A stretch of DNA of 64,000 nt from Inia geoffrensis. Its lineage: Eukaryota > Chordata > Mammalia > Artiodactyla > Iniidae. The position numbers were made by a program, and so were the translations under genes. The DNA lies in the NCBI GenBank assembly GCA_036417435.1, contig CM070901.1, positions 51,863,001 through 51,927,000 of the forward strand, given 5' to 3'. The notes beneath the pieces were generated by a model, which did not search any database, was not told the DNA's origin, and was given only the letters and a program-made list of their open reading frames with translations. Positions 33,830 to 45,043 of this stretch are shown here, piece by piece (the stretch's first letter is position 1; each line of letters starts with the position of its first letter).

Positions 33830-35439
33830 TCTGCCTGAGTCACTTACCGTATGATATGATCTTGCAAACTTTAAGGTGGCTGAAATTTGTAATCTTCCAT
33901 GTGCCTGGGAAGGAAAAGATAACTGCATATTGGCAAGAACTGGGTGCTGTCTACCATAACATCCTTCCCATGTGCCATAATTTTGAAAATGAATGATGTG
34001 CCTGTCTATATCATTATCCCTGGTTTTCAGAGTAGGACGTTGGGATTCAGAAAAGTTAAGGGCTTGCCGACATTCAAGACAGGTCTGCGCAGCTCTCATA
34101 GACAGGGTGTATGTTTGTTTGATTTTTACCTTGGGTACCAAGGGTTGTTTTCATTATATATTATCTTCAATCCAAACTGTTTTTCATGCCTATGTTTACT
34201 TATTTATTGCCTTTTACTTCTTTTACTCAGGCCCAGCCACTCCTTTAGGGAACAATTCAAATCAGTTCATGTATACGTACTTATATATTTATATAGTTTC
34301 TGTGTTCTTGTAAAATATGTGTTCCTTTGAATGGCCTATGCACTTTCAACCCTGGCATACCAGCTCTCAAAATGTGCATTAATGATCTCTGGCAAGACCT
34401 TATAAGCATAGTGAAGGCGAGAGGGAAATAATTATTGGGTACATGTGATCACTTTAAACAGTCCAAGCAGAAATCCTTCATTTCCCCTGTAGTAGTCTTG
34501 GTTATGTGTATGTGTTTCGCATTTAATAGTGTACTCAAATACCCCAACCCTATGTTTTGCCTCTGCTAGTCATAGTTAACCTTAGATAAGGCAGTTAATG
34601 AGTGTCTCAGGGTCTCAGTTTTACCATCTATGACTTGAAGCCAAGACTAGCTTCCCTGTACCCCCAAAGGATGTCTTGATGTTTAATTACTTCAAAAGGC
34701 AATCTGAAAAGGAAATCACCAGGATTTCCTTGGAGGCTAGAGCTTTGCAGAGACAGGTATCCTCCACTTTTTGAAAGTTCCCTTTATGCCACTCTTTGCT
34801 TTTATGAAGGAGCTATATTAGTACCAGTTTTCATTAACAGAAAGAAATCCAAAGAGGATTTTCACTTTTATGAAAAAAAAGGCAAAAAACAAAAATAGCA
34901 TTTAGTGTTTGTTTTTCAGAGAGTTGTTATAGAGGCAAAGTGTGCGCCAAGCAGGGAGGGTGGCACCGCCAAGGTCCTTCCCCTGGAACTACAATCAGCA
35001 TCTCAGCAACAAGACACCAAGCTCTGAACTGTGTCTGCAAGCATCTGTACTTTATCTCAGTTTATTTTGTGCATCCATTAGCAAGATGTGTCCTAAGGTA
35101 ATTGCTTCTTCGCTTTATGCCGTTTCGACATAGAAAAGGTTTCACAGGAACACTTTACTTCCAGATGGTGGGAGAAACCTGTGTAAGCTCTTATTATCCT
35201 TTTTTGCCTTGTGACAGATTTATAGTCTGTTGGACTCACTTGGTACCTGTCACTTACCTTCCTCTTGATCCCTTCCTACAGAGCTTTATCCATCATTGCA
35301 TCTCAGGATCAAAAGAGTTTGTAGAATCAGGCTCATGGGGGATGGTGCTGGCAGTGCACTGTTCTCTTCAAGACACTGTAGGTGCTATATGCTGCTTTCT
35401 GCAGTAGCAGGAGGTATTTTAGGAGAGGCCAAAGTCTTG
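33830..35439. other. Mostly single-copy sequence; weak MIR near 34570-34690
   Basis: A complementary MIR trace is readable around 34590-34640 ('gtgtctcagggtctcagttt'). Elsewhere no gene or repeat is recognised. The 128- and 106-codon frames at 33944-34330 overlap in different frames and have no recognised domain. Confidence 0.4.
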
Positions 35440-35820
35440 TCTACTTGTGGTTGCCCAGTCTACACTATTTAATTAGCCCCAACTCTATTAAGAAATGTGA
35501 ATGCTTTCCTTAGCAGAGAGGACTTTATCTTGATTTGTCTGTCTTTCCTAACTGCTGGCTTCCTTGTCCAAACTTTCTAAAATAGCATTCTCCATTATTC
35601 CCGGTTGGCTCATTTTTTTTTCCTTAATCCTTTCTACTATCTGACATTTTGTATATTTATTATTTACTATTTCTCTTTAACCCACCTCACTCAACAACAC
35701 AGACAGCTGGAATATAAGTTTCACGAGAGTAGGAACTCTGTTGTATTTACTGTTCCTTTGTCAGTGCCCAGACAGTTCCAGGAACATAGCAGGACACATT
35801 TTTTGAATGAATGGCCTGTA
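35440..35820 (+). repeat. L2 LINE 3' end
   Basis: Sense L2 end: 'cagctggaatataagtttca', then 'gtaggaactctgttgtattt', then 'caggaacatagcaggacaca', then 'ttgaatgaatgg'. Confidence 0.7.
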
Positions 35821-35829
35821 GGTACACTT

Positions 35830-37930
35830 GAATACTGCCTCTTACGTGTATCTGCCCTGCAACTGTGTGTCTCTGAGCTGGGTATACAGTGAGAAGAGTG
35901 TATATTAAAAAGTAACACCCAATACCTTGCATTAAGTTATAGTGTAGTTAGGAGACAAGGCTAAGTTGCATGAGATGAAACTTCACAGCTCTCTTGAGTA
36001 ATTGTAATTGTATTCATTGTACTGTGCCTTCTAAGCTCCCCTTGTGCAGGCCCTGTGGGCAGGTGATTTTTCTTTATTTTCTTTCTTAAATTGAGACTCT
36101 TTGCTCTAGCAGTTAACAGCTATGGTATTTCACCTCCAAGTTGTCTGCTGCCCAGGAGTGTGTTAGCTTATCCATATCCATTTGGTACATCTGTCTTCGA
36201 GACTAGCTCCTTCTCAGCCTGCCCCAGCTATTCTTTAACCCTGTAAGTCATTTTAATTGGAGATGATCCACAGATGAAAGTTATTCGGCACATGCCATAT
36301 AAATTAATATTATGATGCAGAGACCATCCCATTTGTCTAGAGATTTGCAATGATTTACTTTTTATGGGTAAAGTTCTATTCAAGTCTTAACAGTGAAACA
36401 TAAAACTGTTACAATTGTAATGAAACCTATAAAAGCACAGAGGGTAGTCTCCGCTAAAAAATGTTCCAAGGGGGATGATGATACCTCTGAGAACAAATTG
36501 AGGAAAGCTTTGCTTAGTCATTCACAAAGGTCCCCTCAGCATATTTAGGGTGATCCCAGACCAGGGTCTTGAACCAATATTGTTTATAACTTTGGCTCAC
36601 AGCCTCTAATCAACATCAAAATTGGAAACTCTTGAGTGTTTACAGAATCCTAAAAAGTATCCTTAAAGAAAGGTGAACTTATTTTTAAGCCTTTTGGAAC
36701 AGGTTGGTTGTCGTAGGGCATAGATGGCATGATTACATTAGAATAATCTTAGGCGATTTTTATTAAAGGAACCATTTTTAAAGGTATGGCTGTAGGAAAG
36801 CCATAAGTGACAGTGTACTACCCTGGAAGTAGTAACAGTAGGGCTCCAGTTCCACCCCTCTACCTGAAGGAGTGGGGAGACCAAGTTGTTCCTTGAGCTT
36901 GGGGACAAACAACGTTTCTGGAGGCCGTCGTTTGACTATAGGTAAGATTTCCGGAAACACAGCCAGCCTACGGCAACCGTTTGGGGGGGAACCAGGGAAA
37001 TTCCTCCCTCACTCTAGTCTTCTGCCATTGCTCCTGATTGGCCAAACTCAACTGGAAGCCACAAGACAAGGGGACTCAGGTAATCTACATAGGTTAGACT
37101 TGTGGGAAACAGAACAGTGTGCTACATAATCAAGACTGGATCAGCATGGGAACAGCAGGAGTTGAAGGGCTTCCTTAATGGGGAGGAGATGGCTGGGAGA
37201 AAATGTCAGTGCCAGAATCTCAGCCATCAGAGCAGTGGAGATGATAGCTCTTCAAGTGCTATAAAACCCTGGCAATGCACAGATCCACTGGAAGTTCTTC
37301 TTAGGCAAAAACAAGTTAAAGTTAACTTGTTAAACAACTTTTTTAAACAAGTTAAAAAATAAGTTTTGCTTCCTGCCTAGTTTTCTGAACGTGTCAGGGC
37401 ATGGCAGAAGGGAAGGGGAAAGAGAAATAAGAGTCTTGGGAAAGTTGGACTCCAAATCTAGGGATAAGGCTCTTTTGATATTGCAATAGTCATTGGTGTC
37501 ACAAATTTCACTATTAAAGGTTTTACCTTTCTTTGCTTCCTCTTTAGACTTTAGGATTTCAAAACTTTATGAGAGGCAGATCTTTATAATGTTACTGGTA
37601 TGAATCGTCCCTTGCTTGTGTAGTCTTCATCAGCCTCTCATAGAAAGTTGTGCCCATCTTCCCAGGCTCTCAGAAAGGATTTAGAGCAATGAGGATAAGT
37701 AGAAGTGGGTGAGGCTGGTGCTTGTCAGGGTCTCTAGCCTTGATGAAGAAAGTGTTCTGGAGACTAGACAAGTGTGTGAACCATTAATCAAAGCAAGAGT
37801 TTTTCAACCTTCCATTTTTTGCCACATGTGGTTGATTTTGCCTTGTATGCTTAACTGCCCTGCCTTATCTCTTCACTGTTTATCTACCTTAAGAATGCCA
37901 TCTGACACAGGTACTTATGAATCCTTATTT
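35830..37930. other. Single-copy sequence with a possible regulatory island
   Basis: No gene or repeat recognised over about 2.1 kb. The stretch at about 36236-36430 has CNE-like texture ('cattttaattggagatgatc', 'ataaattaatattatgatgc', 'ttgcaatgatttactttt'). A short inverted repeat lies at about 37305-37352. Confidence 0.45.
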
Positions 37931-37979
37931 ATTTAAGAATTTTGTTGATCAGTGTTAAGTTAATCATACCCCTCCATTC

Positions 37980-38634
37980 ATGGTAGGTTGTTACCGGTCC
38001 ACGTAAGGTTATTCATTCATTCATTTCCTCCTACCCTATTTCCTTCTCTGTGCCCACAGGCAACCATTCTAGTGTCTAATGTGCATCTTTTTGTTTACAT
38101 GTATTATCTTAAAATGTACATTATTGTTTTGTACACATGTATTTTAAATTTACATAAATTGTACTATGTTATATATGTAGCAGAACTGTGTTTTCAGATC
38201 CATCCATGTTATTATATGTATATAAACACTACTGCTTCTAACTTATTGCATGAAATACATTCATTTCGGCAAAGAATATCATACTAATGATATTAGCCCC
38301 TTAATAAATATCATACCACAGTTTGCCTATCCACTTTCCCATTGATGGGCACTTGGATGGTCTCTAACTGTTTACCATCTCAAGCCATGCTTTACTGAAA
38401 ACCCTTGCACAGAGATCAAGGGTTCTTATGATCCCACACCTTCATTAACACTGGCATTAACCAGCTTTCTAATTCTTGCTACTTTAATTGGTATACAATG
38501 ACATCTTGTTGTTGCTCTAATTTACAGTTTTCTGATTACTACTAATTTTGAGCATGGCGTCATATATTTGATGGTCATTTAGGTTTCCTCCCTGTGAATT
38601 GTGTGTTCCTATCCTTTGCCCATTTGCAAATTGA

Positions 38635-38672
<38 letters not shown>

Positions 38673-39885
38673 AATGTTGACTTGCAGAAGTTCCTTATAT
38701 ATTTCAGATGGAATTTTTTTTGGGGGGCCGTTGAGATGTTGTAAATATATTCTCCTAATTTATTATCTCTTTATTAACTTTGTGATACCCTTTGTTGAAG
38801 AGAAAAATATTTAATTTTCATGGAAAACTTTTCTTTTGGTCATAATTTGTGCTTTGGAAGTTTTGTTTAAGAAATCCTTCACACTCAGGCTACATAGATA
38901 TTCCCCTACAATTTTTTTCTGCTTAACTTTTATAAATGTACTGTTTACATTGAAATCTTTAATCCATCCACTTTACAGCTTTGAATGAGATATTAAGTAG
39001 AGATCCAGTTTTAGTTTTCTCTATGTGCTGAGCTACTTGCCCCAACGTTACTCAGTAAACAGCATTCTTTCCATTTTCATTTGTGCTGCCATCTTTATCA
39101 TGCATTAAGTTCTCATACATACATGGCTCTCTCTCTCAACTACCATTGTTCTCAATGGAACAATGCTGTTCCATTGTCCATATTTTGTTCTTGTGCCAAC
39201 ATCACCTTGTTTTTATTGCTAAGGCGTTATGACTATTTTTAGTATCTGATAGAGTAACTCTCTGCTTCTATCATTTAAACTTCTTTTTTTCAGGGTTGTC
39301 TTAAATATTTGTGGGTCTTTAATTTTTCATGTAAGATCTCAAATGTTTATAGAGTTTCTCAAATTTCCAGCTGATATTTTGAATGAGATCGTATTGAATT
39401 TATAGATTAATGTGGGGGAGAACTGACATCTTTATGATATTAAAATCCTGTAGATTTTTATTATTGATCTTGAACCCTCTAAACTTGCTGAATTCTCTTT
39501 TACATCTGTCTGCAAATAATGACAGTTTTTGTTTCTTTTTCAGAATATCTTATTTCTCTTATTTCCTCGTTTCTTTCCTTATTGTGTTAGCTAGGACTTC
39601 TAGTACTATGTTGAAAATTGTATTGCTAATGGTGACTTCCTTTTCTTGCTCCCAATTTTATAGGGAAAATACCTAAAATTCTCCATTAAATATAATGTTG
39701 CTATAGGTTCTTGTGATATTACCTTTAAAAAGTTAAAAAAGTTGACTGGTTTCCTACTTTGATAAGAATATTTTTTAAAATATGTCATCATTAATGGAGG
39801 TCAAATACTATTTCTGCATCATTTGAGAGAATCAAATTTTTATTTTTAATTATATTATGTTGTGAATTACATTTATAGATTTCTA
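37980..39885 (-). mobile_element. Very old L1 (L1M-type) 3' part
   Basis: Reading complementarily, the C-terminal ORF2 region is recognisable ('ctatccactttcccattgat', 'atcctttgcccatttgcaaa', 'gaatttatagattaatgtgg', 'tctgcaaataatgacag'). It is heavily diverged with no usable frame. A (TG)n tract interrupts at 38637. Confidence 0.7.
38637..38670. repeat. (TG)n microsatellite
   Basis: About 17 TG units inside the old L1. Confidence 0.95.
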
Positions 39886-40262
39886 TGATTTTTTTCTTTC
39901 CAGTTTTATCAAGATATAATTGACATACAGCACTGTGTAAGTTTAAGGTGTATGTATAACGATTTGACTTACATATATCATGAAATGATTACCACAACAA
40001 GGTTAGGGAACATTATCATCTAACGTAGATACAAAATAAAGAAAAGGAAAAAAATTCTTTTCTTGTGAAGAGGACTCTTAGCATTTACTCTCTTAACTTT
40101 CTTATGTAACATACAACAGTGTTACTTATATTTATCATGTTGTACATTACATCCCTAGTACTTATTTTTCTAACTGGAAGTTTGTACCTTTTGACTGCCT
40201 TTATCCAGTCCTCCTCCCTGACTCTGGTAACCACAAATCTGATCTTTTTTACTATGAGTTTG
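39886..40262 (-). mobile_element. L1 3'UTR fragment
   Basis: Begins with the L1 tail complement 'agatataattgacatacagc' and continues 'gtgtaagtttaaggtgtatg' to 'ctctggtaaccacaaatctg'. Truncated, no coding part. Confidence 0.75.
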
Positions 40263-41250
40263 TTTGCTTGTTTGTTTTTGAAATATAATTGACCTACAGT
40301 CTATGTTCATTCCTGGTGCATGACATGGTGATATGATATTTCTATGCATTACATTTCTTGGATTATATACATTCTCTGATTTTTGAAACCACTGTTTCTA
40401 TACTGAAATAACCTGCACATAATCATTAAAAAAAATTTTTAATGCAAAATTAAAAATAAAAAACAGAAGAGTATAACCATCTTCTATTTACACACCACCT
40501 AAATTCAAAAATTATTAACTCATAGTTCATCTTGCTTCATCTTTTGCCCCTTCTTAACATCCCACAAAACGGATCATTTCAAGCAAATTTCAGACATTTT
40601 ATTATTTCATTAAAAAATGCTTCAGTGTGCATCTTTCAAAGAAAAGATCTTTAAAACTGCATAATCGCTCTATCATCAGGTTGCATTTATGTTTAATCAT
40701 TTTGCTAAAGTTTTATTTAGATTTTTCATCTACATTTAATATTATTACTTTAATTTCTTATCATTTTAATTTGGTTTTAAAGAAAATATTGATTATTATT
40801 GCCTTGTGACATTAGCCTGGTGGTTTTTGCTTTCTCTCTTCTCTTGAAAAGTTTGTACAATTCAGAAAACAGCTAATTCTTAGAATTTTGGCAGAATTCA
40901 TCTCTAAAACAATCTGAACATGGGGAGTATAATTTTTTCCGAAAGGGAGGTCTTTAGCTTAGATTTCACCTGTTAAAACTATTTATTTGCCTACTCCTTT
41001 CCTCTTTTTCTTCTTGAACTAATTTTGGCACTTCACATCTTCTATTTCTTCTAGGTCTCAGAGTTACTAATATGTAGGTGCTCACAATATCATCATTTGA
41101 ATCTCTGTTGTATTTATAGTTGTTTGCTGTTTTCCCCCTGTATTTTATTTATTTGGATGTTTCCTTTTTTTCCTTTGATCAGTTTTACTGAGGTCTCTTT
41201 CTCTTGATCTTTTCAAAAAAACAGCTTGAACAATGAACAATACACGTTAC
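40263..41250 (-). repeat. Further old LINE fragments
   Basis: Starts with a second short tail-like stretch ('gaaatataattgacctacag' near 40280), then A+T-rich diverged LINE sequence, ending with an ORF2-like piece near 41180-41230 ('cagttttactgaggtctctt'). Boundaries are uncertain. Confidence 0.4.
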
Positions 41251-43496
41251 CAAGACATTAAAAAATTTATTGAAGTATAGTTATGTACAGTATTTTGTTA
41301 GGTTCAGGTGTACAACATATTGATTTGACATTTAAATCCAATACAAAATGATAACCATGATAAGTCTAGTAAACATTTATCACTGTACAAAGTTATTACA
41401 GTATTATTTACTATATTCCTTATGCTGTATGTTACCTTCCTGTGATTTACTTATTTTATAACTGGAAGTTTGTACTTCTTAATCCTCTTCACCTATTTCA
41501 TCCAACCCTTGCCCCTTCCCCCACTCCCATGTAATCACCAGTTTGTTCTCTATATCTATGAGCATATTTCTGTTTTGTTTTGTTTTCTCATTTCATTTTG
41601 TTTTTAGATCCACATGTAAGTGAAATCATATGGTATTTGTCTTTATCTGACTTATTTCACTTAGCATAATACTGTTTAGATCTGTCCAAGATGTCCCAAA
41701 TGACAAGATTTCCTTTTTTAATGGTTGAGTAATATTGCATTGTATATAGATATAACACACCTTCTTTATCCACTCATCTATTGATGGAGAGTTTCCACAA
41801 TGTGGATGTTGTAAATGCTGCAATAAACATAGAGGTGCATATATATTTTTGAATTATTATTATTTTCTTTGAGCAAATACCCAGAAGTGGAATTGCTGGA
41901 TTGTATGGTAGTTCTTTTTAAAATTTTTTGAGGAACCTCCATAGTGTTTTACATAGTGGCTGCACCAATTTATATTACCACTTACAATACACAATGGTTC
42001 TCTTTTCTCCACATCCTCGACAATACCTGTTATTTGTTGTGTTTTTGATGAGAGCCATTCTAGAGGTTTGAGGTACTATCTCATTCTGGTTTTGATTTGT
42101 GTTTCCCTGATGATTAGCACTGGGGAGCATCTTTTCATTTGTGTCTGTTTTCCATCTGTATGCCTTCTTAGGAAAAACAAGTTCTTAGGTCTTCTGTTTT
42201 TAACTGGATTCCTTTTTTTTTATATTGAGTTTTATGAGTTCTTTATTTTGCCTGTTAACCTCTTATCTGACATATCATTGGCAAATATCTTCTCCCATTT
42301 AGTAGGTTGCCTTTTCATTTTGTTGATGGCTTCTTTTTGCTGTGCAAAAGCATTTCAGTTTGATGTAGCCCCATTTGTTTATTTTTGGTTTTTTGCCCTT
42401 GCCTGAAGAGACAAATCCAAAAATATATTGCTAAAACTGATAAAAAGCATTTACCACCCTTCTAGAAGTTCTATGGATTCAGGTCTAATATGTAAGTCTC
42501 TAATAAGTTTTGAGTTTGTTTTTGTGTTTGGTGTAAGAAAGTGGTCCAGTTTCCTTCTTTTGCATGTAGCTGTCCAGTTTTCCTAACACAATTTATTGAA
42601 CAGGCTCTCTTTTACCCATTGTAAATTGTTGCATCCTATGTCAGATTAATTGACCATATGTGTGTGGGTTTATTTCTGGGCTCTCTGTTATATTGATCTG
42701 TCTGTTTTTGTGTAAATACCATATTGATTTGATTATTATAGCTTTGTAGTATGGTTTGAAATGAGGAAGTGTGATATCACCAGCTTTGTTCTTCTTTCTC
42801 AAGATTGCTTTGGTTATTTGGTCTTTTGTGATTCCATACAAACTTCATTTGTTCTAGTTCTTAGAAAAATGCCATTGGTATTTTGATAGGGGATACATTG
42901 AATCTGTAGATTACTTTGAGTGGTATGGACATTTTAACAATATAGTAGTTCTCCCAGTCCATGAGCATGGTATATCTTTCCTTTTATATGTGTTGATTCA
43001 GTTTCTTTCATTAATGTCTTAAAGCTTTCATAGTACAAGTCTTTCACCTCCTTGGTTAAACTTATTCCTAGGTATTTTTTTTTGATGCAATTGTAAACAG
43101 GATTAAAAATTTTTCTCTTTCTGATAGTTCACTGTTAGTATATAGAAAATCAACAGGTTTCTTTGTATTGATATTATATTCTGAAAATATACTGAATTCT
43201 AATAGTTTTTTAGTGGAGATTTTTAGGGTTTTCTGTATGTAGTATCGTGTCATCTGCAAATAGTGACAGTTTTACTTCTTCCTTTCCAATTTAGATGACT
43301 TTTATTTCATTTTCTTGTCTGATTGCTATGGCTAGGACTTTCAATACTGTGTTAAATAAAAATAAAGAGAGTGGTTATCCTTGTATTTTTCCTGGTTTTA
43401 GAGGAAAAGCTTTCAGCTTTTTACCATTGAGTATGATGTTAGCTGTGTGTTTGTCATAAATGGCCTTTATTATGTTATGTTCCTGCTATGCCATTT
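41251..43496 (-). mobile_element. Old full-length L1, left segment: 3'UTR and ORF2 C-terminal half
   Basis: Minus-strand L1. The 3'UTR starts at about 41260 ('ttgaagtatagttatgtaca'), followed by decayed ORF2. Frames at 41626-41823 and 42641-42841 still read C-terminal and thumb-region residues, and 43068-43490 covers the RT palm region. The element resumes at 50394 after a SINE and a younger L1. Its proposed target duplication is 'caagacatt' (41251-41259) and 'caagatatt' (54681-54689), 8 of 9 identical. All frames are broken. Removing the insertions, the old element is about 6.5 kb, essentially full length. Confidence 0.8.
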
Positions 43497-43746
43497 TTGG
43501 TGAGGGTTTCTTTGGGTTTTTTGGGGGTTTTTTTGTTTCTTTTGCGGTATGCGGGCCTCTCACTGTTGTAGCCTCTCCCATTGCAAAGCACAGGCTCCGG
43601 ATGCGCAGGCTCAGCAGCCATGGCTCACGGGCCTAGCCGCTCCGCGGCATGTGGGACCCTCCCAGACTGGGGCATGAACCCATGTGCCCTGCATCAGCAG
43701 GTGGACTCAACCACTGCACCACTACGGAAGCCCTTGATGAGAGTTT
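43497..43746 (-). mobile_element. CHR-type cetacean SINE with 13-bp target duplication
   Basis: A minus-strand SINE at 43510-43733, flanked by 'ttggtgagggttt' (43497-43509) and 'ttgatgagagttt' (43734-43746), 11 of 13 identical. The flanks are themselves part of the old L1 ORF2. The body carries the cetacean-form 'gcctagccgctccgcggcat' and, on the minus strand, a B-box-like 'ggttcatgcccc' near 43669-43680. Abundance of this form in whales and dolphins is established knowledge and is the best taxon marker here. Confidence 0.92.
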
Positions 43747-44174
43747 GTTTTTTTTTTTAACATCTTTATTGGGTTAAAATTGCTCTACAATGGTGTGTCA
43801 GTTTCTACTTTAAAACAAAGTGAATCAGTTATATATATACAGACGTTCACATATTTCTTCCCTCTTGTGTCTCCCTCCTTCCTTCCCTCCCTATCCCACC
43901 CCTCCAGGCAGTCACAAAGCACCGAGCTGATATCCCTGTGCCAAGCGGCTGCTTCCCATTAGCTATCTACCTTACGTTTGTTAGTATATATATGTCCATG
44001 CCCCTCCCTCGCCCTCTCATAGCTCACCCCCCCCCTCCCCATATCCTCAAGTCCGTTCTCCAGTAGGTCTGTGTCTTTATTCCTGTCTTACCCCTAGGTT
44101 CTTCATAACATTTTTTTTTTCTTAAATTCCATATATATGTGTTAGCATACGGTGTTTGTCTTTGTCTTTCTGAC

Positions 44175-44936
44175 TTAACTCTGTATGACAGACTCGAGGT
44201 CTATCCACCTCATTACAAATAGCTCAATTTCGTTTCTTTTTAACGCTGAGTAATATTCCATTGTGTATATGTGCCACATCTTCTTTATCCATTCATCTGA
44301 CGATGGGCACTTAGGTTGTTTCCATCTCCGGGCTATTGTAAATAGAGCTGCAATGAACATTTTGGTACATGCCTCTTTTTCAATTTTGGTTTTCTCAGGG
44401 TATATGCCCAGTAGTGGGATTGCTGGGTCATATGGTAGTTCTATTTTTAGTTTTTTAAGGAACCTCCAAACTGTTCTCCATAGTGGCTGAACCAATTCAC
44501 ATTCCCACCAGCAGTGCAAGAGGGTTCCCTTTTGTCCACACCCTCTCCAGCATTTATTGTTTCTAGATTTTTTGATGATGACCATACTAACTGGTGTGAG
44601 GTGATACCTCATTGTAGTTTTGATTTGCATTTCTCTAATGATTAATGATGTTGAGCATTCTTTCATGTGTTTGTTGGCAGTCTGCATATCTTCTTTGGAG
44701 AAATGTCTATTTAGGTCTTCTGCCCATTTTTGGATGGGGTTGTTTGTTTTTTTGTTCTTGAGCTGCATAAGCTGCTTGTAAATTTTGGAGATTAATCCTT
44801 TGTCAGTTGCTTCATTTGCAAATATTTTCTCCCAGTCTGAGGGTTGTCTTTTGGTCTTGTTTATGGTTTCCTTTGCTGTGCAAAAGCTTTGAAGTTTCAT
44901 TAGGTCCCATTTGTTTATTTTTGTTTTTATTTCCAT
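44175..44936 (-). pseudogene. L1 ORF2 C-terminal segment (frame 2)
   Basis: An open segment of 253 codons continuing ORF2 after a frameshift. It carries the C-terminal cysteine/histidine motif [18 protein letters not shown] (CX3CX7HX4C spacing), required for nucleic-acid binding in L1 ORF2p. It ends at an early stop after [10 protein letters not shown], short of the usual C-terminus. It cannot be translated as part of the upstream segment because the intervening region (44937-45043) is out of frame. Confidence 0.85.
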
Positions 44937-45043
44937 TGCTCTAGGAGGTGGGTCAAAAAGGATCTTGCTGTGATTTATGTCATAGAGTGTTCTGCCTGTT
45001 TTCCTCTAGAAGTATGATAGTTTCTGGCCTTACATTTAGGTCT

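Noticed and set aside
33944..34330. 128-codon plus-strand frame with a hydrophobic C-terminal half
   Set aside because: A+T-rich DNA often gives Phe/Leu/Tyr-rich pseudo-membrane segments; another frame overlaps it and no family is recognisable.
44263..44490. 75-codon plus-strand frame
   Set aside because: Antisense to the ORF2 C-terminal domain of the young L1.
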